A stretch of 64,000 bases of DNA from Paracoccus sp. (in: a-proteobacteria) (GTDB taxonomy: Bacteria; Pseudomonadota; Alphaproteobacteria; Rhodobacterales; Rhodobacteraceae), in NCBI RefSeq assembly GCF_030538755.1, contig NZ_JAUNTJ010000003.1:124001-188000 (forward strand), written 5' to 3'. Within the stretch, counting starts at the first letter, position 1. Each line of letters begins with the position of its first letter. Of this stretch, positions 44,837-57,748 are shown one piece after another. A model generated the notes under the pieces. It saw nothing but the letters and a program-made list of their open reading frames with translations, had not been told where the DNA came from and made no database searches. A program made the position numbers and the translations under genes.

Positions 44837-46282
44837 GTGACCGATACAAAGTGGCTGCCGACATTATCTGACGTGGCAGGGCCGAAATTCCGCGCATTGG
44901 CCAATGCGCTGCGTGACGCGGCGCGCTCGGGCGAGCTGCCGCCTGGCACGCGCCTGCCTGCGGTGCGCGATCTGGCATGGCGGCTGGGGATCACACCGGG
45001 CACCGTCGCGCGCGCCTATCAGATCGCCGCCGCCGAAGGGGTGCTGGACAGTCATGTCGGGCGTGGCAGCTTTATCGCGCAGCCGCGCCCCCGGATCGGG
45101 CCGCTGCAACCGATGCTGACGGATCGCGTCGATTCACCGGCTCATGGCCGGGCGACCGTTGACCTGCGTATCCCGCAACTGCCCGACTGCGGCCAGACCG
45201 AGGCGATCCGCAGCGCAATGATCCGCGCGGCGCAGCGAATCGGTGATGAGGTGCTGGATTATCCGTCGCTGACCCGTGATCGCACTTGCCGCGCCGCGCT
45301 TTGCCGGTGGCTGTCGGAACGCGGCCCCGGCAGCTTTGGCCCTGATGATCTTGTGCTGACGCATGGCGGGCAGAACGCCATCGTTCTGGTCATGTCGCTG
45401 TGCCTGTCGGGCGAGCGTCCGCGCGTCTTGTGTGAATCGCTGGCCTATCCCGGCCTGCGCCACGCCGCGCGCCTGTTAAGGGCCGATATTCAGCCCGTCG
45501 CGCTGGATGAACAGGGCATGGTGCCGGACGATCTGGACCACGCTGCCCGCAGCAGCGGCGCGCAACTGGTTTGCCTGACGCCCTCGGCGCAGAACCCGAC
45601 GGTTGCGCGGATGGGGGCGGCCCGTCGGCACGAACTGATCGCCGTCGCCCGCCGCCACGATCTGCAAATCATCGAGGACGACTGCTTTTCCGGCCCGCTG
45701 ACCCCGCGCGCCAGCCACGAAGCCTTGCCCAGCCTGCGATCGCTGGCGCCGGAACGGGTCTGGCAAGTGTCCAGCCTGTCCAAGATCCTGTCCGCAGGGC
45801 TGCGCTTTGGCTTTGTCATCTGCCCCGAGGGGATGGGCGCAGCCGGGCGTCTGGCCGCGCAGCACAGCCACTTTGGCCTGTCGCTGCCGCTGGTGGGGCT
45901 GGTGACGGAACTGATCGAATCCGGCACCGCCTGCGATCTGGCGCAAAAGGTGCAGGCGGTCTTTGATGATCGCGTCGCGCTGGCCCAGCAGGTGCTGGCC
46001 GGCACCTCGTTCGTCAGTCAGCCGGGGGTGCCGTTTCTGTGGCTGAATTTGCCGATGGGGTGGCGCGGCTCGACCTTTGCCACCCGCACCGCCGAAAGCG
46101 GCGTTCTGGTGCGATCGGCGGACGAATTTTCAGCCCTGGGGGATCGCGGCGGGGCGGCCCCGGCAATGCCCAATGCGGTGCGGATCGCGCTGCCGTGCAA
46201 GATCGACCGGGCATTGCTGTCTGACGGCCTGAAAACCGTCGCGCGGCTGTATCACACCCCGCCGGGCGATCTGCCGGTATAG
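44837..46282 (+). CDS. MocR/PdxR-type GntR regulator with aminotransferase domain
   Basis: 481 residues. Winged helix at the N-terminus (PPGTRLPAVRDLAWRLGITP, then TVARAYQIAAAEG), linked to a fold-type I aminotransferase domain from about 100. The PLP lysine is in VSSLSKILSAGLRFGF (near 315), with the SAQNPT segment before it. Such proteins use PLP with an amine or amino acid as signal. The start is GTG at 44837 with only a weak ribosome site, and the coding start overlaps a CGATACAA site, consistent with self-control. Likely targets are itself and the divergent TRAP gene. Confidence 0.92.
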   Translation: MTDTKWLPTLSDVAGPKFRALANALRDAARSGELPPGTRLPAVRDLAWRLGITPGTVARAYQIAAAEGVLDSHVGRGSFIAQPRPRIGPLQPMLTDRVDSPAHGRATVDLRIPQLPDCGQTEAIRSAMIRAAQRIGDEVLDYPSLTRDRTCRAALCRWLSERGPGSFGPDDLVLTHGGQNAIVLVMSLCLSGERPRVLCESLAYPGLRHAARLLRADIQPVALDEQGMVPDDLDHAARSSGAQLVCLTPSAQNPTVARMGAARRHELIAVARRHDLQIIEDDCFSGPLTPRASHEALPSLRSLAPERVWQVSSLSKILSAGLRFGFVICPEGMGAAGRLAAQHSHFGLSLPLVGLVTELIESGTACDLAQKVQAVFDDRVALAQQVLAGTSFVSQPGVPFLWLNLPMGWRGSTFATRTAESGVLVRSADEFSALGDRGGAAPAMPNAVRIALPCKIDRALLSDGLKTVARLYHTPPGDLPV

Positions 46283-46286
46283 GGGA

Positions 46287-46310
46287 AAGGGGGGCGTTGC
46301 GCCCCCCCTT
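46287..46310. terminator. Bidirectional terminator between the MocR gene and eno
   Basis: AAGGGGGGCG-TTG-CGCCCCCC-TT: an 8-10 bp GC stem with A and T flanks on both sides, placed between two converging stops. Confidence 0.72.
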
Positions 46311-46316
46311 GATCTG

Positions 46317-47618
<1,302 letters not shown>

Positions 47619-47659
47619 TTAGCCGGATCGCACAGCAGGCGAAACGGAAAAATACCCGC

Positions 47660-48337
47660 TCAGGGCAGGGCGATATCCGCCCAGATCGGCAAATGATCCG
47701 AGGCCTGCCGCGCGGGCATGTCGTGAAACACGCCGCTGTCGCGCAAATGCAGGTCGCGGGTCAGGGCAAAGCGATCCAGCCGCAGCCGGGGCAGGGGGGC
47801 GGGCCATGTCGGCCCCGGTGCGACGACCTGCCAGCCCGACAACGGCTCTAACCCGCGTTCGTCATGCCATTCGTTGAAATCCCCCATCAGCGCCACCGGC
47901 CCGGCCCCCAGTCGCCCGGCCTGCGCCACCAGCCGCGCCAGTTGCGCCCGCCGGGATGAACGCGCCAGCCCCAGATGCACCGCCACCACGGTCAGCCCCG
48001 GCAGACGCAGCGCAATCGCGCCGCGCGGCTCGATCCCCGGCAAAGGCAGCCGCCGCACCTGCGCCGCTGCCGCCAGATCGGGCCGCAGCAACAGCGTCTG
48101 CCCATGCCAGCCCAAAGAGTTCTCGCCGGTGCCGGTAAAATCCGCCGGCACCAGCCCGGTCGCCTCTTGCACCAGCGCACGCGGCAAGGCCTCGGGCCGG
48201 GCGCCATAGCGGAAATCCACCTCTTGCAGCGCCACGACATCGGCCTGCAACCCCGCAATCACCGCCAGATTCCGCTCCGGCGCATGAGGTCCGGTCATCC
48301 CGCGGCATTTATGCAGATTGTAACTGGCCAGTCGCAT
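47660..48337 (-). CDS. Endonuclease/exonuclease/phosphatase-fold protein
   Basis: 225 residues of the EEP fold (DNase I/exonuclease III): RLASYNLHKCRG at the start, ALQEVDFR for the metal-binding Glu, TVVAVHLGL, VALMGDFNEWHDER and a final SDHLPIWADI with the catalytic Asp-His. The ATG at 48337 is the last codon of repeat copy 3. The open frame to the right encodes the repeat and is not protein-like. It may act on nucleic acid or on a phospholipid/phosphate ester; EEP enzymes of this small type are mostly uncharacterised. Confidence 0.87.
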   Translation of the reverse strand: MRLASYNLHKCRGMTGPHAPERNLAVIAGLQADVVALQEVDFRYGARPEALPRALVQEATGLVPADFTGTGENSLGWHGQTLLLRPDLAAAAQVRRLPLPGIEPRGAIALRLPGLTVVAVHLGLARSSRRAQLARLVAQAGRLGAGPVALMGDFNEWHDERGLEPLSGWQVVAPGPTWPAPLPRLRLDRFALTRDLHLRDSGVFHDMPARQASDHLPIWADIALP

Positions 48338-48387
48338 CTTTGGTCTGAAAATATCCTCTGGGGGTCCGGGGGGCGAAGCGCCCCCGG
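48335..48387 (-). repeat. Dispersed hairpin-to-ATG element, copy 3
   Basis: On the minus strand: GGGGGCGCTTCGCCCCCCGG, ACCCCCAGAGGATATTTTCA, GACCAAAGATG. The last ATG is the start codon of the endonuclease-fold gene. The hairpin follows the selO stop by 15 bases and could end that transcript. Confidence 0.85.
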
Positions 48388-48401
48388 TGCTGCCCGCGCC
48401 G

Positions 48402-49802
48402 TTATGTCCCGCAGAATGTGCGGGGAACAACCTCATCTGGCAAGGGCGGGCGGGCCAGATCGTCCCATTCCGGGCGATCCTCGAACGGGTGAACCACGGC
48501 ATCCGCCAGCCGCTCGAACGGGGCGCGATCGCCGGCAACCGCGGCCTGAATCGCCTGCTCGATCCGGTGATTGCGCGGGATGCGGCGCGGATTGGCCACA
48601 GCCATCCGCGCCGGATCGGGATGGCGCGCCTGCCAGCGGTGCGCCCAGCCGTCAAAGGCGGCGCGGTCGGTGAATTCATCGCGGGCGCGATCCTCGGTCA
48701 GCCCGGCAAAAACGCGGGTGAAATCGGCGCGCTGTGCCGCCATCAGCCGCAGCAGATCCTCGATCAGCGGCTGATCCTCGGGGGTGGCGTCGATCCCCAG
48801 CTTGTCGCCAAAGCGGGCCAGCCACTCTGCCTGATACAGCGCCGGGAACCGATGCACCGAGGTCGTGGCCGCAGCCACGGCGGCATCCTGTTCGCCCATC
48901 AGCGGGATCAGACAAGTGGCAAGCTGCGCCAGATTCCACACCGCGATCTGTGGCTGTTCCGACCAGCGATAGCGGCCCCTCTGGTCGATGGAGGAAAACA
49001 CCGTGTCGGGGTGAAAGCCGTCCATGAAGGCGCAGGGACCGTAATCAATCGTCTCGCCCGACACCGCCATGTTGTCGGTGTTCATCACCCCATGAATGAA
49101 CCCCAGCGCCATCCAGCGCGCAATCGTGCCCGCCTGCGCCGCGATGACCGCATCCAGCAGCCCCAGCGGACCCTCCGCACCGGGATAGTGCCGCGCGATG
49201 ACATGATCGGTCAGCGCGGCCAGAGCCTCGGTATCGCCGCGCACCGCGAAATATTCGAACGTCCCCACCCGGATATGGCTGGCCGCCACGCGGGTCAGCA
49301 CCGCGCCGGGATAGACCGTCTCACGGATCACCCGCTCGCCCGTGGTGACGGCGGCCAGCGCGCGGGTGGTCGGCACCCCGGCGGCGGCCATGAACTCGCT
49401 GACCAGATATTCACGCAGCACCGGGCCAAGCCACGCCCGCCCGTCGCCCCGGCGCGAAAACGGTGTCTGGCCCGCGCCCTTCAGTTGCAGGTCAAAGCGC
49501 GCGCCGTCCGGGGCCAGCACCTCGCCCAGCAACAGCGCGCGGCCATCGCCAAGCTGCGGGACAAAGCCGCCGAACTGGTGCCCGGCATAGGCCATGGCCA
49601 GCGGCGCGGCCCCATCGGGCACCGCATTGCCAGCCAGCATCGCCACGCCATCGGCCCCGGCCAGCCAGTCGGCATCCAGCCCCAGCCGCTCGGCCAGGGG
49701 ACGGTTCAGCGCGAACAGGGCCGGATCGCGCACCGGAACCGGTGGCTGGCTGGCAAAGAACCGCGCGGGCAGGCGGGCATAGCTGTTGTCGAAACGGATC
49801 AT
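48402..49802 (-). CDS. selO: Protein adenylyltransferase SelO
   Basis: 466 residues. SelO is a pseudokinase-fold enzyme that transfers AMP from ATP to Ser/Thr/Tyr of target proteins in redox stress. Recognisable segments are [60 protein letters not shown] and [11 protein letters not shown]. It ends PRTFCGT, the Cys-containing C-terminus that replaces the selenocysteine motif of animal SelO. The ATG at 49802 follows AGGAGGC. The upstream gene aqpZ has its own terminator. Confidence 0.95.
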   Translation of the reverse strand: MIRFDNSYARLPARFFASQPPVPVRDPALFALNRPLAERLGLDADWLAGADGVAMLAGNAVPDGAAPLAMAYAGHQFGGFVPQLGDGRALLLGEVLAPDGARFDLQLKGAGQTPFSRRGDGRAWLGPVLREYLVSEFMAAAGVPTTRALAAVTTGERVIRETVYPGAVLTRVAASHIRVGTFEYFAVRGDTEALAALTDHVIARHYPGAEGPLGLLDAVIAAQAGTIARWMALGFIHGVMNTDNMAVSGETIDYGPCAFMDGFHPDTVFSSIDQRGRYRWSEQPQIAVWNLAQLATCLIPLMGEQDAAVAAATTSVHRFPALYQAEWLARFGDKLGIDATPEDQPLIEDLLRLMAAQRADFTRVFAGLTEDRARDEFTDRAAFDGWAHRWQARHPDPARMAVANPRRIPRNHRIEQAIQAAVAGDRAPFERLADAVVHPFEDRPEWDDLARPPLPDEVVPRTFCGT

Positions 49803-49846
49803 GGTGCCTCCTGTTCTCTGTCGATCTAGGGGGGCGCGGCACCAAT

Positions 49847-49878
49847 AAAAAGGGCCGCGCCGGAATCCGGCACGGCCC
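49847..49878 (-). terminator. Terminator of aqpZ
   Basis: On the minus strand GGGCCGTGCCGG, loop ATT, CCGGCGCGGCCC, then TTTTT. A long GC stem 22 bases after the aqpZ stop. Confidence 0.9.
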
Positions 49879-49899
49879 AAGGCGTCAATTCAATGCGGC

Positions 49900-50607
49900 T
49901 CAGCGCGATTTGCGCGGTGCGGCGTGGGGCGAACGGGTGATACCCGCGCCATGCAGAATGCCGGCCAGCGCACCGCCTGCCAGCGGGGCGGCGATGAACA
50001 GCCACAGTTGCGACAGCGCCTGACCGCCCGCGAACAGCGCCGGACCGATCGAGCGTGCCGGGTTCACCGAAACGCCGGTCACGTCGATGCCGACCAGATG
50101 GATGCCCGCCAGCGTCAGACCGATGGCCAGCCCGGCAAAGCCCAGCGGCGCGTCGGATTGCGTCGCGCCCAGAATGACCGTCACGAACAAAAAGGTCGCG
50201 ACGAATTCGAACACCAGCGCCGCCGTCAGGCTGTAGCCGCCGTTATAGCCGGGGCCAAAGCCGTTCTGGCCCAGACCGTTGGTGGCCACCGAATAGTCGG
50301 CCTTGCCCGAGGCGATCACATAGATGACAAAAGCCGCCGCAATCGCACCCGCGACCTGCGCGATGACATAGGTGATGAAATCACCCATCTCTTGCCGGCC
50401 CGACAGCAGAAAGCCCAGCGACACCGCCGGGTTCAGCTGCGCGCCCGAAATCGCGCCAAAGCCATAGGCGGCGGCGACGATGGACAGGCCAAAGGCCATG
50501 GCGATGCCGTGGAATCCGATATGCGCGCCCATCAGCACGGCCGAGCCGACACCAAAGAACACGAGGATGAACGTGCCGAGAAATTCGGCAATTGCCTTGG
50601 AGGACAT
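49900..50607 (-). CDS. aqpZ: Aquaporin Z
   Basis: 235 residues with six membrane segments and two half-helices carrying NPA motifs: NPAVSLGFLLSG and NPARSIGPALFAGG, with the R after the second NPA and H in segment 5 (GIHLVGI) of a water-selective filter. The start MSSKAIAEFLGTFILVFFG is typical. It passes water across the inner membrane. The ATG at 50607 follows GGGAGA. An FNR-type box lies 44 bases upstream, so expression probably depends on oxygen. Confidence 0.95.
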   Translation of the reverse strand: MSSKAIAEFLGTFILVFFGVGSAVLMGAHIGFHGIAMAFGLSIVAAAYGFGAISGAQLNPAVSLGFLLSGRQEMGDFITYVIAQVAGAIAAAFVIYVIASGKADYSVATNGLGQNGFGPGYNGGYSLTAALVFEFVATFLFVTVILGATQSDAPLGFAGLAIGLTLAGIHLVGIDVTGVSVNPARSIGPALFAGGQALSQLWLFIAAPLAGGALAGILHGAGITRSPHAAPRKSR

Positions 50608-50650
50608 GGGATTCTCCCGATATGGTTGTGCTGCCTCAGAACGCTTTGGA

Positions 50651-50664
50651 TTGACATAAGTCAA
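50651..50664. promoter_or_regulatory. Perfect FNR-type box upstream of aqpZ
   Basis: TTGACATAAGTCAA fits TTGA-N6-TCAA exactly and is a dyad with TTGAC/GTCAA arms. This is the site class of FNR/FnrP and related CRP-FNR proteins of Paracoccus. It is intergenic, between the SMR stop (50701) and aqpZ. Confidence 0.75.
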
Positions 50665-50700
50665 TCATTTTCACCGCAAATCGCCAAATGTGACCCAGCG

Positions 50701-51042
50701 TCAATGCGTGGCGCTGCCGGAAAACAGGTTCAGAACCACCACCCCGGCAACGATCAGCGTGATGCCGATCATGCCCGCGGTATCTATCTGTTGGCCAAAG
50801 ACAAATCGTCCGATCAGCGCCACGCAGATCACGCCAAGCCCCGACCAGATCGCATAGGCAACCCCAAGGGGAATAACCCGCAGCACATGCGACAGCAGAT
50901 AGAACGACAGCGCATAGCCAAGCCCCATCAGCACCGTGGGCAGCAGCCGGGTGAACTGTTCCGACCGCTGCAACATGCTGGTGGCAAAAATTTCGCTGAC
51001 GATGGCGGCGGCAAGGATGCCGTAGGTAAGGATGCCGGGCAT
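50701..51042 (-). CDS. SMR-family multidrug/quaternary ammonium exporter
   Basis: 113 residues with four membrane segments. The functional Glu is in LAAAIVSEIFATSMLQRSE (position ~16), and YAIWSGLGVICVALIGRFVFGQ is the SMR signature. Proteins of this family export quaternary ammonium cations or guanidinium with protons as dimers. It is a single gene here without a partner subunit. The ATG at 51042 follows AGGAGAGC. Confidence 0.93.
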   Translation of the reverse strand: MPGILTYGILAAAIVSEIFATSMLQRSEQFTRLLPTVLMGLGYALSFYLLSHVLRVIPLGVAYAIWSGLGVICVALIGRFVFGQQIDTAGMIGITLIVAGVVVLNLFSGSATH

Positions 51043-51129
51043 AAAGCTCTCCTGCTTGGGACTGGTTTCGGTCTATGATCGGAATGATGGCCTGTCACGC
51101 TCAACCTTTCCGTGACGGGGCGGACTTGA

Positions 51130-53315
<2,186 letters not shown>

Positions 53316-53336
53316 GCCGGGGCGCGGCCCGTCCGG

Positions 53337-54233
53337 TCAGGCGATGCCCTGCCGCTGCGGCGATACGACCGGGCGCACGCCGCCACGGGCCAGCCGCTGC
53401 GCGCCTTGCCCCGGTTCGGGCAGCGACAGAACCGCCTGCCGCAGAACCTCGATCCCGTCGTCGCTGTTGCGGGGCAGGGTGGCCGGGTCAATCGGCGCGC
53501 CGATGGTCAGGCGATAGGGCTGGCTGGCCTTGTTCAGCACCTCGTTGAACAGGGTCACGTCGCGCAGGGTCGGGTGGATCGCGTCCAGCAGGTAAAACAG
53601 CGCCGAGTTTCGCGCCCGGATGCGCAGCGGAATGACCGGCGCGCCGAATTTGCGCGCGATCATGGCGGCACTGGCCATCCACGGCCGTTCGTGCAGCGTC
53701 AGCCCGCGCCGCTTGGCCAGTCGCCCGGACGGAAAGATCAGCCCGATGCGCCCGGCCCCCAACGCCTCGCGCGTGTAGTCCATGGTGGCGCGGGTTTTGG
53801 CGTGACTGCGCTTGTCCTGACGCCACTCGACCGGAGCGATCAGGCTGACCATCTGCGGCAGCACCCGGATCATGTCCTGATTGGCATAGATGAACAGATC
53901 GCCGCGCAACTGGCTGATGACCGCGTGCAGCACCAGCCCGTCGGCGATGCCGGTGGGGTGGTTGGCCACGATCAGCGCCGGGCCGGTGGCGGGAATGTGT
54001 TCCAGCCCCTGCACCGTGACGTCGCGCACGATCAGCGATTCCATCCGGCGCACGATTTCGGGCGTGGGCAGATCGCGGAATTCCGCCGCCAGCCGGATCG
54101 TTTCGGGATAGCGCAGCAAACGCATCATCACGCTGCGGGCCAGCGCATGATGCGGGCGGCCCGAAAAGAACCATGGCGCGCGTTCCGCGATCAGCGGGTC
54201 CAGCCGGGCCTGCATGTCAGTCTTGGCGTTCAT
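53337..54233 (-). CDS. Lysophospholipid/1-acylglycerol-phosphate acyltransferase family protein
   Basis: 298 residues from the ATG at 54233. Acyltransferase motif I is VANHPTGIADGL (NHxxxxxD-like, with HPTGIAD), and motif III is IFPSGRLAKRRG. It transfers acyl groups to lysophospholipids or related acceptors at the membrane. An alternative ATG at 54275 overlaps the pepN stop as TGATG and has AGGTGA close by, which would add 14 residues; I preferred the shorter form because MNAKTDMQARLD looks like a native start. Probably cotranscribed with pepN. Confidence 0.83.
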   Translation of the reverse strand: MNAKTDMQARLDPLIAERAPWFFSGRPHHALARSVMMRLLRYPETIRLAAEFRDLPTPEIVRRMESLIVRDVTVQGLEHIPATGPALIVANHPTGIADGLVLHAVISQLRGDLFIYANQDMIRVLPQMVSLIAPVEWRQDKRSHAKTRATMDYTREALGAGRIGLIFPSGRLAKRRGLTLHERPWMASAAMIARKFGAPVIPLRIRARNSALFYLLDAIHPTLRDVTLFNEVLNKASQPYRLTIGAPIDPATLPRNSDDGIEVLRQAVLSLPEPGQGAQRLARGGVRPVVSPQRQGIA

Positions 54234-54274
54234 GACAGCACTATCACCGTTTCGTGTCGCCGGGCCAATAGGCA

Positions 54275-56878
54275 TCAATCACCTGCGGCAATGATCCGCG
54301 TGACCATTTCAGAACTGTTGCGCGAAAGGCCCGGCAGCGCCGCGATCCGGTTCAGCGCAGCGCGGGCGCGCGCCCGCCGGTCGGGGTCATAGCGGTGCCA
54401 GGTGTCGAACACGGCCGATATGCGGGCAGCGATCTGCGGGTTCACCGGGTCCAGCCGGATCAGCCAGTCGGCAATGAAATCATAGCCCGAGCCATCGGCG
54501 GCATGGAACGCGGCATGGTTGGCCGCCAGCCCGCCGATCAGCGCGCGGAAGCGGTTGGGGTTTTTCCAGTCGAAATCGTCGCGCGCAGCCAGAGCGCGGG
54601 CGATTGAGGCGGCGCGGGCGGGCGGCGCGGCCATCGGCTGAACGGCGAACCATTTGTCCATCACCAGCCGGTTGCCGCTGAACAGGCCCAGCATCCGGTC
54701 AAGCGCCGCATCGGCGCGATCTGCGCGGACAAGAGCGGTCAGCGCGCCCATCTGCTCTGTCATGTTCCCCGCCTTGTCGAACAGCGCCGCTGCCCGCGCG
54801 CCGCCGTCCAGCCGCGACAGCAGCCCAAGCGCCGCCAGCCGCAGCGCGCGCCGCCCCGCCGGTTCGGCATCGGGGGTATAAGGACCGCCGGTCTCCATCG
54901 CGTCATACAGCGCGGCCAGGGCCGCCTGATGCGCCTGTGCCAGATCAGCGGCCAGCGATTCGCGCGCCGCGTGGATCGCGTCGGGATCGGGCGTCACCCC
55001 GCGCGCGGCCAGCAGGCTGGCCACCTCATCCTCGCCGGGCAGGGTCAGGCACAGCGCGCGAAAGGCCGGCTCTGCCGTCTGGTCCGCGATCAGGCGGCCG
55101 ATGGCGTCCAGATGCCCCGCCGCCGCCGTCCCGCCCTGCGCCATCGCGGTCAGCGATGACAGGGCAAGGCCGTGCCCCGCCTCCCACCGGGCAAAGGGGT
55201 CGCGGTCATGGGCCAGCAGAAAGGCCCGGCCCGCGTCATCCAGATCGCGCGACAGCGTGACGGGCGCGGAAAAGCCGCGCAGGACCGAAACCACGGGCCG
55301 CGCGCCAAGCCCGTCGAAACGGAACGCCTGCTGCGCCTGCGTCATTTCCAGCACCTGCGTTTCGCGCAGCTCGTCGCCGTTCTGGCCGATCAGGCCGACG
55401 GCGATGGGGATGACACGCGGCGGCTTGTCCGGCTGACCGGGCGTCGGTGCGGTTTCCTGCGTAAAGGTCAGGGTCAGGCGGCCATCATCGGCAGCCCAAT
55501 CCTCGGCCATGGTCAGATGCGGCGTGCCCGCGTCGGTATACCAGCGTTTGAACTGCGTCAGATCGCGGCCGGTTGCATCCTGAAACACCGCCAGCCAATC
55601 CTCGATCGTGGCGGCGTCGCCATCGTGGCGGGTGAAATACAGATCCAGCGCGGCCTTGTAACCATCATCCCCCACAAGCCGTTTCAACATGCCGATCACC
55701 TCGGCCCCTTTTTCATAAACGGTAGCGGTGTAGAAATTGTTAATTTCCTGATAGCGGTCGGGCCGGGGCGGATGCGCCAGCGGCCCGGCGTCTTCGCGGA
55801 ACTGGCGGTCGCGCAGGGTTTTCACATCCTCGATTCGCTTGACCGGGGCCGAGCGCAGGTCCGAGGTGAACTGCTGGTCGCGGAACACCGTCAGCCCTTC
55901 CTTCAGGCAAAGCTGAAACCAGTCGCGGCAGGTGATGCGGTTGCCGGTCCAGTTGTGGAAATATTCATGCGCGATCACCGCCTCGATCCGTTCGTAATCG
56001 GTGTCGGTGGCGGTGTCGGGGCTGGCCAGCACCAGTTTCGAGTTGAAGATGTTCAGCCCCTTGTTTTCCATCGCGCCCATGTTGAAATCGTCGATGGCAA
56101 CGATGTTGAACTCGCTCAGGTCATATTCGCGGCCATAGACCTGCTCATCCCACTGCATGGATTTCACCAGCGATTCCAGGGCGAAACCGGCGCGATCCTC
56201 GTCACCCGGACGAACCCAGACGTTCAGCGCCACCTCGCGGCCCGACATGGTGGTGAACCTGCCGCTGACCGCGCGCAGATCGCCGGCGACCAGCGCGAAC
56301 AGATAGGCGGGCTTGGGCCATGGGTCGATCCACAGCGCGCCGATTCGCGTTATCGCACCGTGCCGCTCCTCGCTTGGCACGGCGCGGTCGCCGTTTGACA
56401 GCTCGACCGGCTGATCGGAATGGATCGTGACCTGAAAGGGCGCCATCACATCGGGGCGGTCGGGGTAAAAGGTGATGTGGCGGAAGCCCTCGGCCTCGCA
56501 TTGGGTGCAATAGATGCCGCCCGACAGATACAGCCCTTCGCAGGTGGTGTTGGCGGCGGGGTTGATCTGCACATCCGCCGACAGGGTGAACGGACCGTCG
56601 GGCAGGGTGGCGGCGGGGATGGTCAGCGTCTCGTCCTTGCGGTCGTAATCGGCGGGCGACAGGTCGCGGCCGTCGATGGACAGCCGGTGCAGGATCAGCG
56701 CGCTGCCCCCGTCCAGCACCAGATCGGCCCCCTGGGCGAGTGGGGTGAAATCCAGTTCCGATTGCACCCGCGTCGCATCGGGCGACAGGTCGAACACCAG
56801 CCGGGTTTCGCGCAGGTGAAACGGGTATGGGCGATAATCTGCCAGATAACGGGTTGTTTGTGCGGAATTTTGCGTCAT
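54275..56878 (-). CDS. pepN: Aminopeptidase N
   Basis: 867 residues, the size of the bacterial PepN (M1) group. The exopeptidase motif MGAMENKG and zinc site VIAHEYFHNWTGNRI (HExxH with Glu 18-19 residues on) are intact. It removes N-terminal residues from peptides in the cytoplasm. The ATG at 56878 gives TQNSAQTTRYLADYRPYPFHL, a standard PepN start, with AGGT 7 bases before it. The stop overlaps a possible start of the acyltransferase gene. Confidence 0.96.
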   Translation of the reverse strand: MTQNSAQTTRYLADYRPYPFHLRETRLVFDLSPDATRVQSELDFTPLAQGADLVLDGGSALILHRLSIDGRDLSPADYDRKDETLTIPAATLPDGPFTLSADVQINPAANTTCEGLYLSGGIYCTQCEAEGFRHITFYPDRPDVMAPFQVTIHSDQPVELSNGDRAVPSEERHGAITRIGALWIDPWPKPAYLFALVAGDLRAVSGRFTTMSGREVALNVWVRPGDEDRAGFALESLVKSMQWDEQVYGREYDLSEFNIVAIDDFNMGAMENKGLNIFNSKLVLASPDTATDTDYERIEAVIAHEYFHNWTGNRITCRDWFQLCLKEGLTVFRDQQFTSDLRSAPVKRIEDVKTLRDRQFREDAGPLAHPPRPDRYQEINNFYTATVYEKGAEVIGMLKRLVGDDGYKAALDLYFTRHDGDAATIEDWLAVFQDATGRDLTQFKRWYTDAGTPHLTMAEDWAADDGRLTLTFTQETAPTPGQPDKPPRVIPIAVGLIGQNGDELRETQVLEMTQAQQAFRFDGLGARPVVSVLRGFSAPVTLSRDLDDAGRAFLLAHDRDPFARWEAGHGLALSSLTAMAQGGTAAAGHLDAIGRLIADQTAEPAFRALCLTLPGEDEVASLLAARGVTPDPDAIHAARESLAADLAQAHQAALAALYDAMETGGPYTPDAEPAGRRALRLAALGLLSRLDGGARAAALFDKAGNMTEQMGALTALVRADRADAALDRMLGLFSGNRLVMDKWFAVQPMAAPPARAASIARALAARDDFDWKNPNRFRALIGGLAANHAAFHAADGSGYDFIADWLIRLDPVNPQIAARISAVFDTWHRYDPDRRARARAALNRIAALPGLSRNSSEMVTRIIAAGD

Positions 56879-57029
56879 AAGCAGACCTGCCTGAAAAAGC
56901 CAGCGGGCGTGGGGAACCTTCACATCCGGCAAGTGTTATTCGGGAGAGTGTCGGGCCGCAAGGTCATCGGCCCTGCATATGCAGGGCAATGGGGCCAGAC
57001 CAGAATATTAGCCAGGAGGGCAATGAAAC

Positions 57030-57662
57030 ATGACCTATGATCCGAACGATCCGAACCGCTCGGCCCCTGCCGAGGAACCGCGCCGTGAAGCCTATGTCGA
57101 GCCGGTGGAACGCCGCGCCTCGGCCATGCCGCTGATTATCGGCGTGCTGCTGGCGCTTGCGCTGGCCTATTTCGTTCTGACCCGGTTCATGGCCAGTGAC
57201 GAAGTTGTCGTCGAAGGCGACACCACCACCGTCACCACCACGACCGAGGCCCCCGCCGCGACCGATCCGGTGGCGACGGCCGAACCTGTTTCGCCCGTGA
57301 CCGAGGCGGAAACCGCTGTCGAAGGTGCCGCAACCGAGGTTGAAAGCGCCGTCGAAGGTGCCGCCGCCGAGGCAGAGGCCGCAGCCGATGAGGCCGCCGC
57401 CGCCGCTGATCGCGCCGCCGATGCCGCCGCGACCGAAACCGAAGCCGCGGCCGGTGCCGCTGCCGATGCGGCGCAGGATGCGGCCAGTGCCGCGCAGGAC
57501 GCCGCTTCGAGCGCCGCGACCGCCGCTGAAGGCGCGGCCAGCGATGCCGCTGATGCCGCCGCCCGCGCCGCCGACGAAGCGGCCCGTGCCGCTGGCGAAG
57601 CTGCGGATGCCATCGGCGATGCCGTGACGGTCGAGCCGACCACCCCCGCGCCGACCAACTGA
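57030..57662 (+). CDS. Ala/Glu-rich single-span membrane protein
   Basis: 210 residues. A short hydrophilic N-terminus is followed by one membrane segment (MPLIIGVLLALALAYFVLTRF, about 33-53), a Thr/Pro linker (TTTVTTTTEAPAATDP), then ~100 residues made mostly of Ala with regularly spaced Asp/Glu (blocks such as AADEAAAAADRAADAAATE), which should form a long helix, and a TPAPTN tail. It looks like a cell-envelope rod or spacer, with the helix outside the membrane. I know no named family. AGGAGGG precedes the ATG. Confidence 0.78.
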   Translation: MTYDPNDPNRSAPAEEPRREAYVEPVERRASAMPLIIGVLLALALAYFVLTRFMASDEVVVEGDTTTVTTTTEAPAATDPVATAEPVSPVTEAETAVEGAATEVESAVEGAAAEAEAAADEAAAAADRAADAAATETEAAAGAAADAAQDAASAAQDAASSAATAAEGAASDAADAAARAADEAARAAGEAADAIGDAVTVEPTTPAPTN

Positions 57663-57683
57663 TCCGGCGATCTGCCACAATCC

Positions 57684-57713
57684 GGCCGCGCGAGGGCTTG
57701 CCCCCGCGCGGCC
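57684..57713 (+). terminator. Possible terminator of the Ala-rich gene
   Basis: GGCCGCGCG and CGCGCGGCC form a 9-bp stem, followed only by TTGGCGTTTC, so the T run is weak. Confidence 0.5.
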
Positions 57714-57748
57714 TTGGCGTTTCATGGGGCCGGAAACAGGGGGCGCGG

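Noticed and set aside
57300..57620. Repeat array from recurring GCCGC-type units
   Set aside because: It is the coding sequence of an Ala-rich helix; units vary in length and stay in frame. Not a DNA repeat or CRISPR.
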